Assembly (NCBI RefSeq): GCF_027409185.1 | Contig: NC_084462.1 | Span: forward strand, 87,964,179 to 88,028,178 | Direction: 5' to 3' | Length of the DNA stretch: 64,000 nt | Origin: Cynocephalus volans | Taxonomy: Eukaryota; Chordata; Mammalia; Dermoptera; Cynocephalidae | In this document: positions 21,091 to 33,991 of the stretch, piece after piece | Layout: each line of letters starts with the position of its first letter | Position numbering within the stretch: position 1 is the first letter of the stretch | Program-made: the position numbers and the translations under genes | Notes under the pieces: generated by a model | Database searches by the model: none | The model's input: only the letters and a program-made list of their open reading frames with translations | Told to the model about the DNA's origin: nothing

Positions 21091-21600
21091 CCTTTGGTAG
21101 TTTACTTTTCTATATTCTCTCCCAATGATCTCACTCATTCCCATGGCTTTAATTATACCCGTACATGAATAACTTAAATTTTCTATCACCAATTCTGACC
21201 TTTTTTCAGAGTACCAAACCTTAGCTTCTGTGTCTATTTAACAATTCCACTTTGATATTCTGGCATCATATTAAACTCAACACATATAAAATAGAATTTG
21301 TTATCTTTCCCCAAATCTGCTCCTCTTCCTGTTGGTTTTCTCATTTCACTCATGCTATTACTATTATTTCCATCACTCAGGCTTGAAATCTCAATTATTC
21401 CTCATTCCTTTCCATTACACTGATTACACATCAATAAAAATTTTATGTGGCATTTAAATAGCTTGCAAAGGGTTACAAACTAAAAACTGTTGTTTTTACA
21501 CACCCCCCCCATGAGAAAAATGATATTAAGGCAACTTAGGAGACACGTCCAGATCACATGCCTCAAGAGTGGTTAGAGCCTAGATTAAAAACCAGTTAAG
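21091..21600. other. unassigned stretch
   Basis: Pyrimidine-rich plus AT-rich sequence with nothing recognisable. Confidence 0.5.
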
Positions 21601-21765
21601 GGCCGAGCCCGTGGCGCACTCGTGAGAGTGCGGCGCTGGGAGCGCGGCGATGCTCCTGCCGCGGGTTCGGATACTATATAGGAATGGCCGGTGTACTCAC
21701 TGGCTGAGTGCCGGTCACGAAAAAGACAAAAAAAAAAAAAACAAAAAAAACAAAACAAAACAAAA
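21601..21765 (+). mobile_element. young GC-rich tRNA-derived SINE
   Basis: Opens GGCCGAGCCCGTGGCGCACT, then GGGAGCGCGGCGATGCTCC, GCGGGTTCGGATACTATA, a shortened second arm ending CACGAAAAAGAC and a long A-rich tail. Perfect 14-bp duplication AAAAACCAGTTAAG (21587-21600 and 21766-21779). Very similar to the copies at 56635 and 58330. Confidence 0.95.
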
Positions 21766-22039
21766 AAAAACCAGTTAAGACTTAACTTGTGGCTTGTCAC
21801 ACCAACTGCTATGCTCTCATCTTACCATGCACCTCCTCAGGTTCTGTGGCATCTTCTGCATGTCTCTCTTCTCCTTCATTGGCACTCCTAGAATTCAGGC
21901 CTACCTTATCTTTCACATTTGCAATATGCTTACAGAAAGATTGGCGCAGCCAGGGCAGTATAGTTGGTGGTGTGCATCTGGCATTGCCCAGGAGAGATTT
22001 TTTTCCTAACGTATTAGAAAGAACTCCAGCAAAAAAAAT

Positions 22040-22590
22040 TTTAACCATGAAATATATAATACACACTGAAAAGTACCCTCTCCCCCGCAAAAACCCCTAC
22101 ACCTAAATAGACTGAACACTTGTGTAACCCCACTCTGGTCAAGAAACAGAACACTACCAGCACCACAGAAGCACCCCTTGTTCCCTCCCAAGCACTACTT
22201 GTCCCTGACCACTGCCAAGGGAACTATTTCTTTTAGGTTTTACTGCCTAAACAGGTATCCCTACATCTAATTTGGTTTTGCCTGTTTTTTGATCTTCGAA
22301 TTTTCCAAAGTGGTCATACCAATACACATTTCCACCAGCTGTGTATAGTTTCAGTTGCTCCAACTCTTGACCAACATTTGGCATTTTCTGGGTTTTCTTT
22401 TTTAGCCATTCTGTTGCATGTTCAACAGTAACATTTCCCTAATGATTAAAGAAGTTGAGTACTCTACTGGCCATCTAGATACCCTCTTTTGTGAAGTGAC
22501 TTTAAACCTTTCTCATTCTGTTACTGGGTTATCTTTTTGTTTTTTCATTTGTGGGAGTTTTTATAAATTCTAGATAGGAGAAAAGAAGAC
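22040..22590 (-). mobile_element. old L1 (L1M class), minus strand
   Basis: AAACAGAACACTACCAGCAC, CCAACTCTTGACCAACATTT and TTGTGAAGTGACTTTAAACC follow antisense L1M. Confidence 0.75.
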
Positions 22591-22592
22591 AT

Positions 22593-22852
22593 GTGGGGAT
22601 ACTTCAAAAAATTTGTGGGAAAGGGCTGGCCCCGTGGCTTACTCGGGAGAGTGCGGCGCTGGTAGTGCCAAGGCCGCAGGTTCAGATCTTATATAGGGAT
22701 GGCCGGTGTGCTCACTGGCTGAGCGTGGTGCAGACCACACCGTGCCAACGGTTGCGATCCCCTTACCAGTCAAAAAAAATTTTTTTTGTGGAAAAAGAGA
22801 ACTGAAAGATATGAATCCTTCCATGAACATTTTGAAGTACCCTTGTATATCT
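22593..22852. mobile_element. palindromic MITE, copy 3, split by SINE
   Basis: Left half GGGGATACTTCAAAAAATTT, right half CCATGAACATTTTGAAGTAC. A dimeric SINE sits in the middle. Confidence 0.85.
22623..22773 (+). mobile_element. dimeric tRNA-Ile SINE inside MITE
   Basis: GGGCTGGCCCCGTGGCTTAC, GTGCCAAGGCCGCAGGTTCA, then a second arm ending GATCCCCTTACCAGTCA. Flanks AAAAAATTTGTGGGAAA and AATTTTTTTTGTGGAAA are the worn duplication. Confidence 0.9.
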
Positions 22853-23029
22853 ATTGTAGAAATGAACGCATTTGCCTGATGCTATCAGAATACCACTAAT
22901 TTCCTTTACTCTGGCCTCAAATTCACTAATGAACCCTCTGGGAAGTAATGTAGTCAACTTCATGCATTCTCTCCAAAACAACACATTTGCTAGATACTAC
23001 ACATATAATAGGTAAAAAAAAAAGCGATT

Positions 23030-23370
23030 AGGAATACTGCTTTGGAATGAGAGACCTATACTGGAATCCTGCTTCTAACATTTACGAGTTTGGTTACTTT
23101 AGCCAAATTATTTAACCTGTTTTATTTTATTATTTACTTATTTTTGGCAGCTGGCAGTTACAGGGATCTGAACCCTTGACCTTGGTGTTATAAGCACCTC
23201 TAACCAAGTGAGCTAATTGGCCAGCCCTACTTAAGCCTCAGTTTCCTCACTGGAAAAACGGGGCTAATAATACCTATTTATAGAATTGTTGTGAGGATTA
23301 AATGAGACAATATCTGTAACAGGCTTTGCACAGTGGCTGGCACATTTAATAAATGATAGCTACTATAAAT
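23030..23370 (+). mobile_element. MIR SINE, plus strand, split by SINE
   Basis: CTGGAATCCTGCTTCTAACA before, GCCTCAGTTTCCTCACTGG and GAGGATTAAATGAGACAAT after a SINE insertion; the two parts join in the MIR consensus. Confidence 0.9.
23110..23226 (-). mobile_element. tRNA-Ile SINE monomer inside MIR
   Basis: TTTGGCAGCTGGCAGTTACA, CTTGGTGTTATAAGCACC, GAGCTAATTGGCCAGC. It interrupts MIR just before its CCTCAGTTTCC motif. Confidence 0.92.
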
Positions 23371-23529
23371 TTGATTATTTCCATGTAGACTTCCATGTCT
23401 ATATGGAGGGAGAAAATGAGCAGATGTCCAGTCCTCTCTTAGCCATGATAGTTTTCACTATAAAGTAAAAAGGAGGCATGTAGATTCAGACAAGTCTTCT
23501 GAGAATTTGGTCCTCTGACTCCCTTTGTC

Positions 23530-23825
23530 AGAGTGACTCTAGAGCAGTGCTTCAAAAATTATCTGTGGTGAAAGATCATAGATACTTTTATAATACATGA
23601 TAAAACCTATTATAAAAGAGAAATAAAAAAGTAAACACATACAATACAAGCCTCAAATTTTTATTAGATCCACAGACATGAAATTAGTCTGTTAAATTGC
23701 TATAAGTTTCTAAATTCTTACTCTCACTCTGTGTAAATACCTTGTCATTTTTGCAAATCCTAGTAACAAAGGGTCTGCCGACTGGCACTGACTGGCCCAT
23801 GGACCAGACTTTGGTAGATCTGCTC
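23530..23825. mobile_element. hAT-Charlie-like relic
   Basis: AGCAGTGCTTCAAAAATTAT at the left and GGACCAGACTTTGGTAG at the right resemble hAT ends. Family uncertain. Confidence 0.45.
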
Positions 23826-24084
23826 TAAAGCATTAATAAAAATAAAAATTCTGAATCAGAGCTGAAGTCAAAGCAATTGAAGGGTTGCTCTTGGTTCTGA
23901 GTCACCAGCTGGCCACCTAGTGGCCACTTTCTAGCCTTAAGCACAACGTTGTCATTCCCTAGATCAAAAATGATCCTGTTTGTTCCCTTTTCTCTAGGGT
24001 AAAATTCCAACCTGGCATCCAAGCCCTTCCAGGGTGGTTGCAAGCAACTTTTTAAGTTTGATTTTCCACTATTCTCTATTTCAC

Positions 24085-24625
24085 TAGACTTCACTGCCCA
24101 ATATAATTAAACTGGCAAGTGAAATGTGGTTAATTCAGGAATTGAATTTTTTTTTTTTGGTGGCTGGCTGGTACAGGGATCATCAAACCCTTGGTGTTAC
24201 CAGCACTATGGTAACCAACTAAGCTAATAGTCAGCCCCAGGAATTAAATTTTCAATCGTTAACTTTAATTTAAAGTTTAAAAAACAGACATATGATTCAC
24301 TTACTGCAAAACTTTTAAGTATGTTTGGAACAACTTGGGTATGCCAATCTATTTTTTCAACTGTAAATTTTATGAAATCAAGTACTGAGATATGCTGTAA
24401 ATATAAAATACACACAAGATTTCAAATTCTTGGTAATGAGAAAAAGAATGTAAAACTTAAAATTTCATACTTTTTAATATTGATCATGTGAAATAATATT
24501 TGGATATATTGGATTAAAGAAAAGACATTATCATAATTTCACCTGTTTCTTTTCACTTTTTTTAATGTGGCTACTATAAAACTACATGTGCTTTTTGTTA
24601 TATTTCTATCAGACAGCACTGGCCT
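24085..24625 (+). mobile_element. hAT-type relic split by SINE
   Basis: AAGTGAAATGTGGTTAATTC and TATTTCTATCAGACAGCACT are the antisense of the element seen at 52440. Interior continues after the SINE. Confidence 0.6.
24151..24237 (-). mobile_element. tRNA-Ile SINE monomer inside hAT relic
   Basis: GGTGGCTGGCTGGTACAGGG and TTGGTGTTACCAGCACTATG. Duplication CAGGAATTGAATTTT / CAGGAATTAAATTTT at 24136-24150 and 24238-24252. Confidence 0.9.
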
Positions 24626-24629
24626 AGAC

Positions 24630-25290
24630 AACCATGCCCAAAACCTAGGAATCACTATTGATTCCTCCCTTTCCCTCACTCATGCTTGATTCATGAACAA
24701 GACACGTTCAGGTCTAACCACAAACCAGATATTGGATCCATCTGCTTTCTCCATCTGTACTGCTACTATCTCAGTCCATACTATTACATTCTTAAAGCCC
24801 TTCAATGGTTCCAGTGCACGTAATCTTCTTACCAAGGAGGGCTGCAGCCCTCATCTCCTACCATTCCTTCCTTTGCTCACTCACTAGACTTCAGCCACAC
24901 TGGCCTCCTTGCAGTTCCCTAAACACAACAAACTTCTTATCACCTTATGGCCTTTACCTTGCTATTCCTTTTGGTCTCACATACTTCCCGCCCTTAACTT
25001 CTTCCCAGTCAGGTCTTAGCTCAGAGAATACTTTCTCAGTGAGGCCATCTCTGACCAACGACCAAAATTTAGTCTACTCTCCTCCAGAGACATGCTTTAT
25101 CCAATCACCCTCTTACTTTCTTCATGAATTTATTATGGGACATAATTTTTCCTCTTCATTTGTTGAACCTGTTTATGGTCTGTTTCCCTTCATTGAAAGC
25201 CTGTTTGTCTTGCTGCTGCTTTATCTATGCCAGTGTAGAATAGTGCTAGGGCACAGAGTGGGTGCTCTTCCAACAACTGTTGAATGAATA
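24630..25290 (+). mobile_element. L2 3' end, plus strand
   Basis: AGCCCTTCAATGGTTCCAGT, TTGCTATTCCTTTTGGTCTC, CAGTGAGGCCATCTCTGACC and the end GTTGAATGAATA follow the L2 3' consensus. Open frames here (up to 160 codons, 24805-25287) are chance frames in a non-coding L2 tail. Confidence 0.85.
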
Positions 25291-25319
25291 TCTAACTGCA
25301 GACTAGACTTATCTGCTTG

Positions 25320-26030
25320 GTTGGCTCACAGGCACTTCAAATTCTACATAGTGAAAAAAGAACCTTCTTTCTTCCCTTACATATATTCCTCTTCCCTTGT
25401 TTCTAATCTCTGTGAAAACATTACCATGCACCCAGTTGTTCCACTGACACACCTTGACATCCCCCTCTCGGTCATACCCATATCCAGTCAACCAAATCTT
25501 CAAACTCTCAATAACCACTTTGGTCATTTTCTTTACTCCTATTTGCCACTACCTCAGTCCAAGTCATTATTGTCTCACAGATTACTGTTTTCCTTGCTTC
25601 AGATTTTTGCATACTAGTTATCTGTCTAGAACGCAAATTCAGTTTTATGGCACTTCTCCTTAAAAGTCTTTCAATGGCTTTCTCCTGACTCTCAGAAGCT
25701 AATTTCTGCACAAGGCATTCATTCAACGCCTTCATGTCTAGACCTCTAAAGGAACATCTCTAGGCACTCCTGAAAGAAAAATGTCTTCTTCACCCAACAA
25801 TTTGCCTCCTAACCTTTGCATTTATTGCTTCCTCTGCATGGAAGTCCTTACCCAATTCCCTTAAAAAAGGTAATTGCGTCTCCAGTCCCATTCCATTCCT
25901 TCCTCCTAGGTTAGTAAAGGGTTGCTCCTCTATGAGATTCCACAGTATCCAGCAGTTTACCCTAATCATACTACTGATGCCTACTTACTTGTCTACATTC
26001 TACAGCATAAGGCCAATGGTGACAAGGATT
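25320..26030 (+). mobile_element. second L2 3' region, plus strand
   Basis: CTTTCAATGGCTTTCTCCTG, ACAAGGCATTCATTCAACGC, ATTGCTTCCTCTGCATGGAA repeat the L2 order seen just upstream, so this is a second copy in tandem. Confidence 0.7.
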
Positions 26031-26950
26031 CTGTGGCAATCACTAGCTGAACGTTTACTTAAAATCAATGTTAAAGAAAAGCATGACATAAAAATTTTGA
26101 CAGTTTTATCAATTGAAGCAATGAAAATATTAAATCAAAAAAACCATAGATTATGGCTCCTATGCTACTTTTCTTCTATTTTAGTCACAATGTTTTAATA
26201 AATTGCGCAAAGACTGCAAATCTTTACTTCATCAATATTATAAAAAGCAGAGAGAAAAGATTTCTTATCTAAGGCCACACAAAATCAGTGGGCAATATGG
26301 ATTTCATTTAAGCTTGTCAGCTACCCTGAATTAAACTATTGGTGCTGTTTCACGTATACCCAACTCCTAGATACAGGATGCCAAAAGTCGCACGGTTAGT
26401 AGGTTGGGAAAGCCACTCGCACGCTCCCTGATAAAAGCATAGCAGTGTGGTGAGTTCCTTAGCAAATCATATGTAAATTAAAGTCATATGGCTTTACTTT
26501 GCAAATCACCATCTCCAAATAACCTATTGCTACTTTAACAAAATACACAACAAAAATCTTGACATTCCAGCCACGGAAAAACAGGTCTCTACCCCTTAGG
26601 TGACAGTAATCCCAGAGAACTCAGTAAGCAGTCACTGGGTTCTACTACGTATGAAGCATCATGAGAATGTTAAAAAAAAAAAAAAAAAAAAGCTACAGAC
26701 ATATGTACATCTTCGTCATAAACCTCATTGCCCAGTTTACACGAAGTGAAGAAGGAACTTCCCTCGTTCTTCCCCTGGTACCTCAACAGCGACTCCCGTT
26801 CCGGTCTGCTTAGTTAAATCTAGGGCCACTTTAAGGTAACTTTTAGCCTCTTGGCTGCGCTTCCGTCTTCCAGGATTCTGCTAGGCGGCTCCGTTGGCAA
26901 GCTTAAACTCCAAAGACACCACAGGCTACGTCTTTCAACGGTCATGTCGG
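26031..26950. other. unassigned stretch left of the CpG island
   Basis: Non-repetitive apart from an A18 tract at about 26672. CpG and GC rise from about 26740. CTTCCGTCTTCC (26861) has ETS-type GGAA cores on the opposite strand. Confidence 0.5.
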
Positions 26951-26976
26951 AGAGATACGAAGGTTAGCAGACTCAC

Positions 26977-27180
26977 ATTAGTCTCCGAACTCCTACCCAC
27001 CACAGAAACAGGCGGGAAGGCTCGGCGGCGGCCCGGCCGCTCTGCCGCGCACATGGCCGGCCGCAGCTTCCACCCCCGCTGCCGCGCAGGCGCCACGCGA
27101 GCCGGGACTTGCGGTCTCCGAGAACGGATCATTCCGCCGCTTTCTTTGTGTAGCTGAAGCGCTAGAAATGGCAAATTTTC
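26977..27180 (-). other. candidate first exon, minus strand
   Basis: On the minus strand the sequence AGACTAAT is followed by GTGAGT at 26976-26971, a strong donor. An open minus frame (27174-26935) crosses it. The right limit is a guess placed at the island's low-CpG point. No protein is recognised; the exon may be noncoding. Confidence 0.3.
27083..27094. promoter_or_regulatory. NRF1-like site
   Basis: CGCGCAGGCGCC is close to the palindromic NRF1 motif (GCGCAnGCGC core). Confidence 0.5.
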
Positions 27181-27283
27181 CTCCCCTCCGTTAAAAAAAA
27201 AAAAAAATACAGACCCTCCTTCCCCTTTCTCCAGCCCGAATGGGGTCGGGGAGTGGGTGGGAGTGGGATCCGCTTAAGAAGGC

Positions 27284-27290
27284 GGGGCGG
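27284..27290 (+). promoter_or_regulatory. GC box
   Basis: GGGGCGG followed by AAAA; Sp1/KLF-type core. A second GGGGCGG is at 27821-27827. Confidence 0.5.
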
Positions 27291-27299
27291 AAAAGCCTC

Positions 27300-27571
27300 G
27301 GGCGAGGGGCTGACGAGGGCCGGGTCTGGGAGGGATGCTGGGAGCTTTGACTCACTCGCGTACCATGTGTCCCTCCGCGCGCAGCACGGAGGACTTTTCG
27401 GTGGGGATTTTGGGCGCCGACCAGACGCGGCATTTTCGGAAAATAGCGCCCCGTGCAGCTGCAGCGCTTTGTGTGTAGCGGGGCCGCGTCAGCCCGGCCG
27501 GGTACGAGGGGCCTCGGGTCTCCGCACCACCTCCTGCTGCTCCCCCGTCGCCGCTCCCGAAGCTTTTCCAG
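27300..27571 (+). other. candidate first exon, plus strand, likely 5' UTR
   Basis: CTTTTCCAG at 27563-27571 is followed by GTCAGT, a fair donor. The region upstream is GC-rich and typical of a 5' UTR exon. The start at 27300 is arbitrary. The 112-codon frame crossing the donor (27253-27591) has no recognisable domain. Confidence 0.35.
27348..27354. promoter_or_regulatory. AP-1 site
   Basis: Perfect TGACTCA within the CpG island. Confidence 0.45.
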
Positions 27572-28250
27572 GTCAGTGCGGGTCTGTGTAGGGCCCTGTT
27601 ACCACCGGATGTGGAAGTTGATCTCTTCGCTGGTAAAAAATAATTCCACTTCCCCCGGAACCCAGATCATCCCCGCGATTTCCTGTTTATTGCATTAAGG
27701 CGCCGGGTTTCCGGGGCTCCTGGACCCGCTTATTCCGCGGGGGTCGGCGGGTTCGGCGGGTTCGGCCTGGGCGCCCGCGCCGCCGCCGCGCTTTGTCCGC
27801 TGGGCACCCCGCTTCTGGGAGGGGCGGGCAGAACATGGTGGAGGCCGCCGCCCCCTCCTCGGCCCCGGCGCGCCGCGGCCTCCGTGCGACTTCCCACCCG
27901 GCCGGTCCCGAGCGGCGGCTCCGGGGCGGCGAGGGCTCTGCGGGCCACGAGAGGCCGGTGGTGAGAAGGGGAGGGAGGCAGACGCGGCCCGGCCCGGCCC
28001 CGCCGCTGCCGGCCCCTTTGTCTGGGCGGCCTGACGGCCCCGCCGGGCTCTCCAGAGCGGGGAAAGGGCGGCCGGCCCAGGGCGCGCTGTGCTGCGGGGC
28101 CGGAGGCGCTCGGGCCGCGGTGGGGACGGCCGGCTCGGACAGGGTTAACTGGAGAGCCGAGCTTGTCCCGCGTGGGGCCGCCGCGACCACAGCCTCGGCT
28201 GTGGGGACTCGAGTCCTGAGGGGACGAAGGCTGCCGTTCTGAATGCTCGG

Positions 28251-30124
28251 TCAGGACTTCTGCCCCAGAGACATCGCTGGCAGGACCTGCGGGTGCACGG
28301 CATCGGGAAAGAAGTTGAAAATATTGCCAGGTCATCTCTGCCTGGACACACTTAGTTATTGTGTTTAGTGTGTTTCGTTGAAGCTCTCCAACATTGTTGA
28401 ATCAGCGTGCCTAGCCTCAAGGGTGAAAACTGAAACCAAAGGAATGGTATAGGCATGCTTTGTGTGTGTTTTCCCACTTTAAGCTGTTTTCAGTACACAT
28501 ACTCTTGCTTTAAACCTGCTTGGACTGTGGCGAGCAGACATCTGTTCAAAGGAGGGGCAGAGACCTCAGTACTTCTGAAGGGGCTTGATAATGTGGAAAT
28601 ATTTTAAGTCCTCTCGCCGGACACTGGTTTTCTGTCTCGATTCAGGCAAGTTACTTTCTGAGAAGTACACTTTTTATCTGGAAAGAGCTTTGGTGTAGTC
28701 CGTAAACGGTCCTTGTAAAGTAATTTGCCATCCACAATTAAAGATGTATCCAAATTTATTGTTTAGAAGTTAGCGGTTGGAAATTATTTTTTGCAGAGTT
28801 CATTTCGCGTAAAGACCTAGCCAGCTGGGTTTAAATTTCTCACTGACGTATAGCCATCCTCCTTGGCACTTCCACTTTGAGGCTCAGACTTTGAGTTTAA
28901 GGAAACTAAGGACGGTTTTATCTTTCTCAATTTTTCTCTCTTTTTAAGTATTTATTAATTTTTCAAAAACAATCCATTATTTGTTAATGTAAATGACATG
29001 TTAGGCAAATGTGACATTGTTTTGCATTTCTGCAAATCTTTAATGTCTGGTTTAACAGAATACAGCTAGATTCTTAAATCTGCTCTTCTGCATTCAGTCT
29101 GTTGTGGTATCACACCATGTAACCTCTGGAAAACTCCTGTACACTCATGCTTTTTTTTTTTTTTTTCTTTTTAGCTCTACAGTTACTACAGTTATTATTA
29201 TTTAAAAGAGAAATATGTCATTTCTATCCTGCTTTCACCATACAAATCAAATCAGGATATTATACAAGACACATTTAAAAAACATGGATAGAAAAGTTGA
29301 TTCCTACACCTTTTTCTTGGGCTCTGACTTTTTAAGAATTGGTATTTAGGTGCATAAACAATATCACAGATATAGATTGCATAATCTGCATGTGAACTTG
29401 GAGACTCAGTAACATTTTGAAACGTTCTAAGCGATTCAACTTAATTTTTAGTTTACATATTTTTAATGATGTACACTGTAAGATGTGAATTCCACGTTAG
29501 ATGTGCTTGTGAAGTTTTGTGTGATGTAATATTTGTAGATAGGACACTTTCAAAACACTGTAGGATCTCCAGATTTAAAAATAATCCTGCGGTAAAATCT
29601 TCCGTGTAACGAATAATTTGCATATATGTACCCTTAGAATTCTGTCTCTGAATTAATCTGGGTTTTCTAGGTTAGGGAACGATTATACTATTGCAGTGTG
29701 TACAAATTTAAGGCTATATTTGCCTTAGTTTAATAGTTTTGAAAGGAAGCTAAGTTTGTTTCCAGTTGTTTCTGTGAACTCTAGTCTGAATCTGTCAGTT
29801 TGTAGTTCTCTACTGTTCCATCAACAGGAAGCATCTGGCATTCTTCTTGTAATTGTTAGAAAATGCCAGGTGTATTTTTAATGTTTGTTTTTCACATGAA
29901 AATAGATTGGATCTTGGTTAATTTTACTTGATTTTAGTTGTTTTTACCCTCTGGCATTTTTAGTTTCTTTCTAATGGGCCGCATCTCCAGTAGCATGGAC
30001 TCTCCCACCCCGGTCTTGAATACCTTGTAAGTTAGAAGTAGTAACAAGTAAAGCAAACATGTTATGAGGAATTCAGAAATTATTACATGAGATTTTGAAT
30101 CATGAATTAATTTTATTAAAAGTT
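28251..30124. other. probable intron or flank, unassigned
   Basis: GC falls quickly after the island. No clear repeat is recognised. A T-rich tract lies at 29152-29172. Confidence 0.5.
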
Positions 30125-30197
30125 TCTTTATTTTTTATTAAAGTATTTTAAAAATTATTTACATTTACATACAATGCACATAATGTACTCTGAGCAA
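30125..30197 (-). mobile_element. possible L1 3' end fragment
   Basis: TTTTTATTAAAGTATTTTAA and TTACATACAATGCACATA resemble the antisense L1M 3' end. Short. Confidence 0.4.
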
Positions 30198-30237
30198 ATG
30201 CTCCTATTTTGTTTTACGAAAAACAAAATAGGAGCAT
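30198..30237. repeat. perfect hairpin, 18-bp arms, 4-base loop
   Basis: ATGCTCCTATTTTGTTTT (30198-30215), loop ACGA, then the exact reverse complement (30220-30237). It does not belong to a known inverted-repeat element in the window. Confidence 0.9.
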
Positions 30238-32050
<1,813 letters not shown>

Positions 32051-32054
32051 CAAA

Positions 32055-32720
32055 CTCAAAAGTCTTAAAATGGACATACCTTCTAATGTGGAAATTCCCA
32101 TTTAAGGGAATTTATCTTGATGTCATAAAGATATGTGCAAAGATTTAGCAGTTGCGGCACTGTTGATAATAAAAGCTGTGTATTAACACATTTATCCCTG
32201 ACAGTAATCATATGAAGTGGGTATTATCCCCATTTTTAAGAAGAGAAAATTGAGGCATAGAGAAATGGGGTAGCTGACTTACACTGTGACACTTGTGATT
32301 TTAGTGGTACAGTTTTAGCCTGCCAAGGTAGCTGAGTTAGTAAGGGATAGAGCCAGGACTTGAATCCAACCAGTTTGACTCATGATCACTATGCTGTAAA
32401 ATTGTAAACAACATAAATATTTTTTATAGTGATTGTTAGGATACATCCCTACAGTGGGGTACTGTTTACTGAATCATTAAAATGATGTTGTTAGAAGAAC
32501 GTAAGATAAAAAGATGTCTTGCTATATGTAAGTGATTTAAAAGCACAATTCCATTTTGGTAAAAAAACCAAAAATATATTGACATCTGGAAGAATGTGTA
32601 ACAAATTGTTAAGTGGTTATTTCCAAGTGTAGTTTTATAGCTGATTATTTTATTTTTGCCTATCCAAATTTTCTAACTTCTACAATGAATTTGAATTATT
32701 GTGAATTACTTGTAATTAAA
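32055..32720 (+). mobile_element. old L1 3' part, plus strand, split by MIR
   Basis: GGAAATTCCCATTTAAGGGA and TGCAAAGATTTAGCAG before, TTAGGATACATCCCTACAGT and GTGGTTATTTCCAAGTG after, follow L1M sense order. Confidence 0.65.
32175..32395 (-). mobile_element. MIR SINE, minus strand
   Basis: GTGGGTATTATCCCCATTTT, AATTGAGGCATAGAGAAATG and AGCCAGGACTTGAATCCAAC match antisense MIR. Confidence 0.88.
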
Positions 32721-32994
32721 GATATTAAGATGTTATTTTCAATAAAATATATTAGTGTAACCTGAGGAATTTGTATTTTATACTATGCAGCTTGTGCAAG
32801 TTGATTTGGGAATTGCACATAAATGAATTTGTGGGTGCATGAAGTGTTTTGTATTTTTTCAGTTTAATTTCTTACCATTCTAGAAGTAACATGTTAATTG
32901 AATACAGAAAAATATCCTTCCTACCACTGTACCAAAGTCATCTCTCTATTTTGTTGTGTTTTTTTAATCTTACATGTAAAATTTTAAATGTTGT
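32721..32994. other. unassigned AT-rich stretch
   Basis: Nothing recognised. Confidence 0.5.
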
Positions 32995-33200
32995 ATTCAT
33001 CCTGGTTGATCACTCTCTGTGTGAATTTAGGCAGTTTACTTAATCCATCTGTGCCTGTTTCCTCCTTTGTAAAGTGGGTATTATTATAACACCTGCCTCA
33101 CGGTGGTTGGGAAGATTAAGTGAGTTAGTACATATCGGATGATTAGAAGAGTGCCTGACACATAGTTAATAGCTCAGTAAATGTTAGCAATTGTCATTAT
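32995..33200 (+). mobile_element. MIR SINE, plus strand
   Basis: GAATTTAGGCAGTTTACTTA, CTGTGCCTGTTTCCTCCTTT, AGAGTGCCTGACACATAG: full MIR order. Confidence 0.92.
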
Positions 33201-33783
33201 GTTATCACATTCAAAACTCTTGTGGTCTAATAGGTTTTGGAATTAAGAATTTTTTGGATATAGACAAGGTAATAATGTTGTGTAACCTTCCAACAGTCCA
33301 GTGCAGTACTCTTCAAACATCATTATTTCCGCAGCAGAATGTATGAATGTTGACACTAAGTGGAATAAAGACTATAAATTAGCTTCATGTAAGTTGAGAT
33401 GAGGTTTTACTACCATGTGAGTTATTTTGGGTTTCAGAGCTTTTTGGATTTTGGAAAGGCAGATAAAGAACCAGCAGAATATTTACTCAATTTTGAGTCC
33501 TGTTTTACTTAAATATTAAAACATACATCTTTTCATGGTATTATATAGCTTTATCATGCATGGTAAATTAAAAAATTAAAATGAAAATAACATAAAATGT
33601 CTACTTCTATCTTCTTTGATTAAAAAATATGCTAAACCCACTGATACTGTGATTCTATTACATAATATAGAATCTTTTTTTGAAGATGCTTGAGAGTTCT
33701 TTAACCCAGTTAGGTTGTTGCTGTACCATTACACTTGAGGGACAAGATACTTATACTATGATGGTTTACTATAGTGATTCTTT
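33201..33783. other. unassigned stretch
   Basis: Nothing recognised. Confidence 0.5.
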
Positions 33784-33991
33784 TTTTAAATTTTTAAAAT
33801 TATTTTATTTTATTTTTTTGTGACCGGTAAGGGGATTGCAACCCTTGGCTAGGTGTCGCCCACACTGCGCTCAGCCAGTGAGCGCACTGGTCATCCCTGT
33901 ATAGGATCCGAACCCGCGGCCTTGGCACTCCCAGTGCTGCTTCGCTCCCAGCACCACACTCTCCCGAGTGAGCCACGGGGCTGGCCCACTA
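33784..33991 (-). mobile_element. dimeric tRNA-Ile SINE
   Basis: GTGACCGGTAAGGGGATTGC, GCTCAGCCAGTGAGCGCACT, GGATCCGAACCCGCGG, end GAGCCACGGGGCTGGCCC. AGTGATTCTTT at 33773-33783 and 33992-34002 is the target duplication. Confidence 0.93.

Larger units (their letters stand above)
26950..28250. promoter_or_regulatory. CpG island, probable promoter of an unidentified gene or gene pair
   Basis: The only GC- and CpG-dense block of the window, with repeated CG and GCCGCC runs from about 27000 to 28220, in a background of roughly 35-40 percent GC. No TATA box stands out, as expected for a housekeeping promoter. It holds GC boxes, an NRF1-like site and an AP-1 site (listed separately). A good splice donor lies on the plus strand (27572) and another on the minus strand (26976), so a divergent promoter is possible. 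The many long open frames here (up to 201 codons, 27730-28335 minus) come from GC richness and conflict with each other. Which gene it drives I cannot tell. Confidence 0.75.

Noticed and set aside
24693..25617. Candidate coding frames of 64 to 160 codons
   Set aside because: They fall in L2 3' tails whose noncoding consensus explains the pyrimidine-rich, stop-poor sequence.
27687..28335. Open frames of 149 to 201 codons in the CpG island
   Set aside because: Stop codons are rare in GC-rich DNA. The frames conflict on both strands, are Pro/Arg/Gly/Ala-rich and have no domain.
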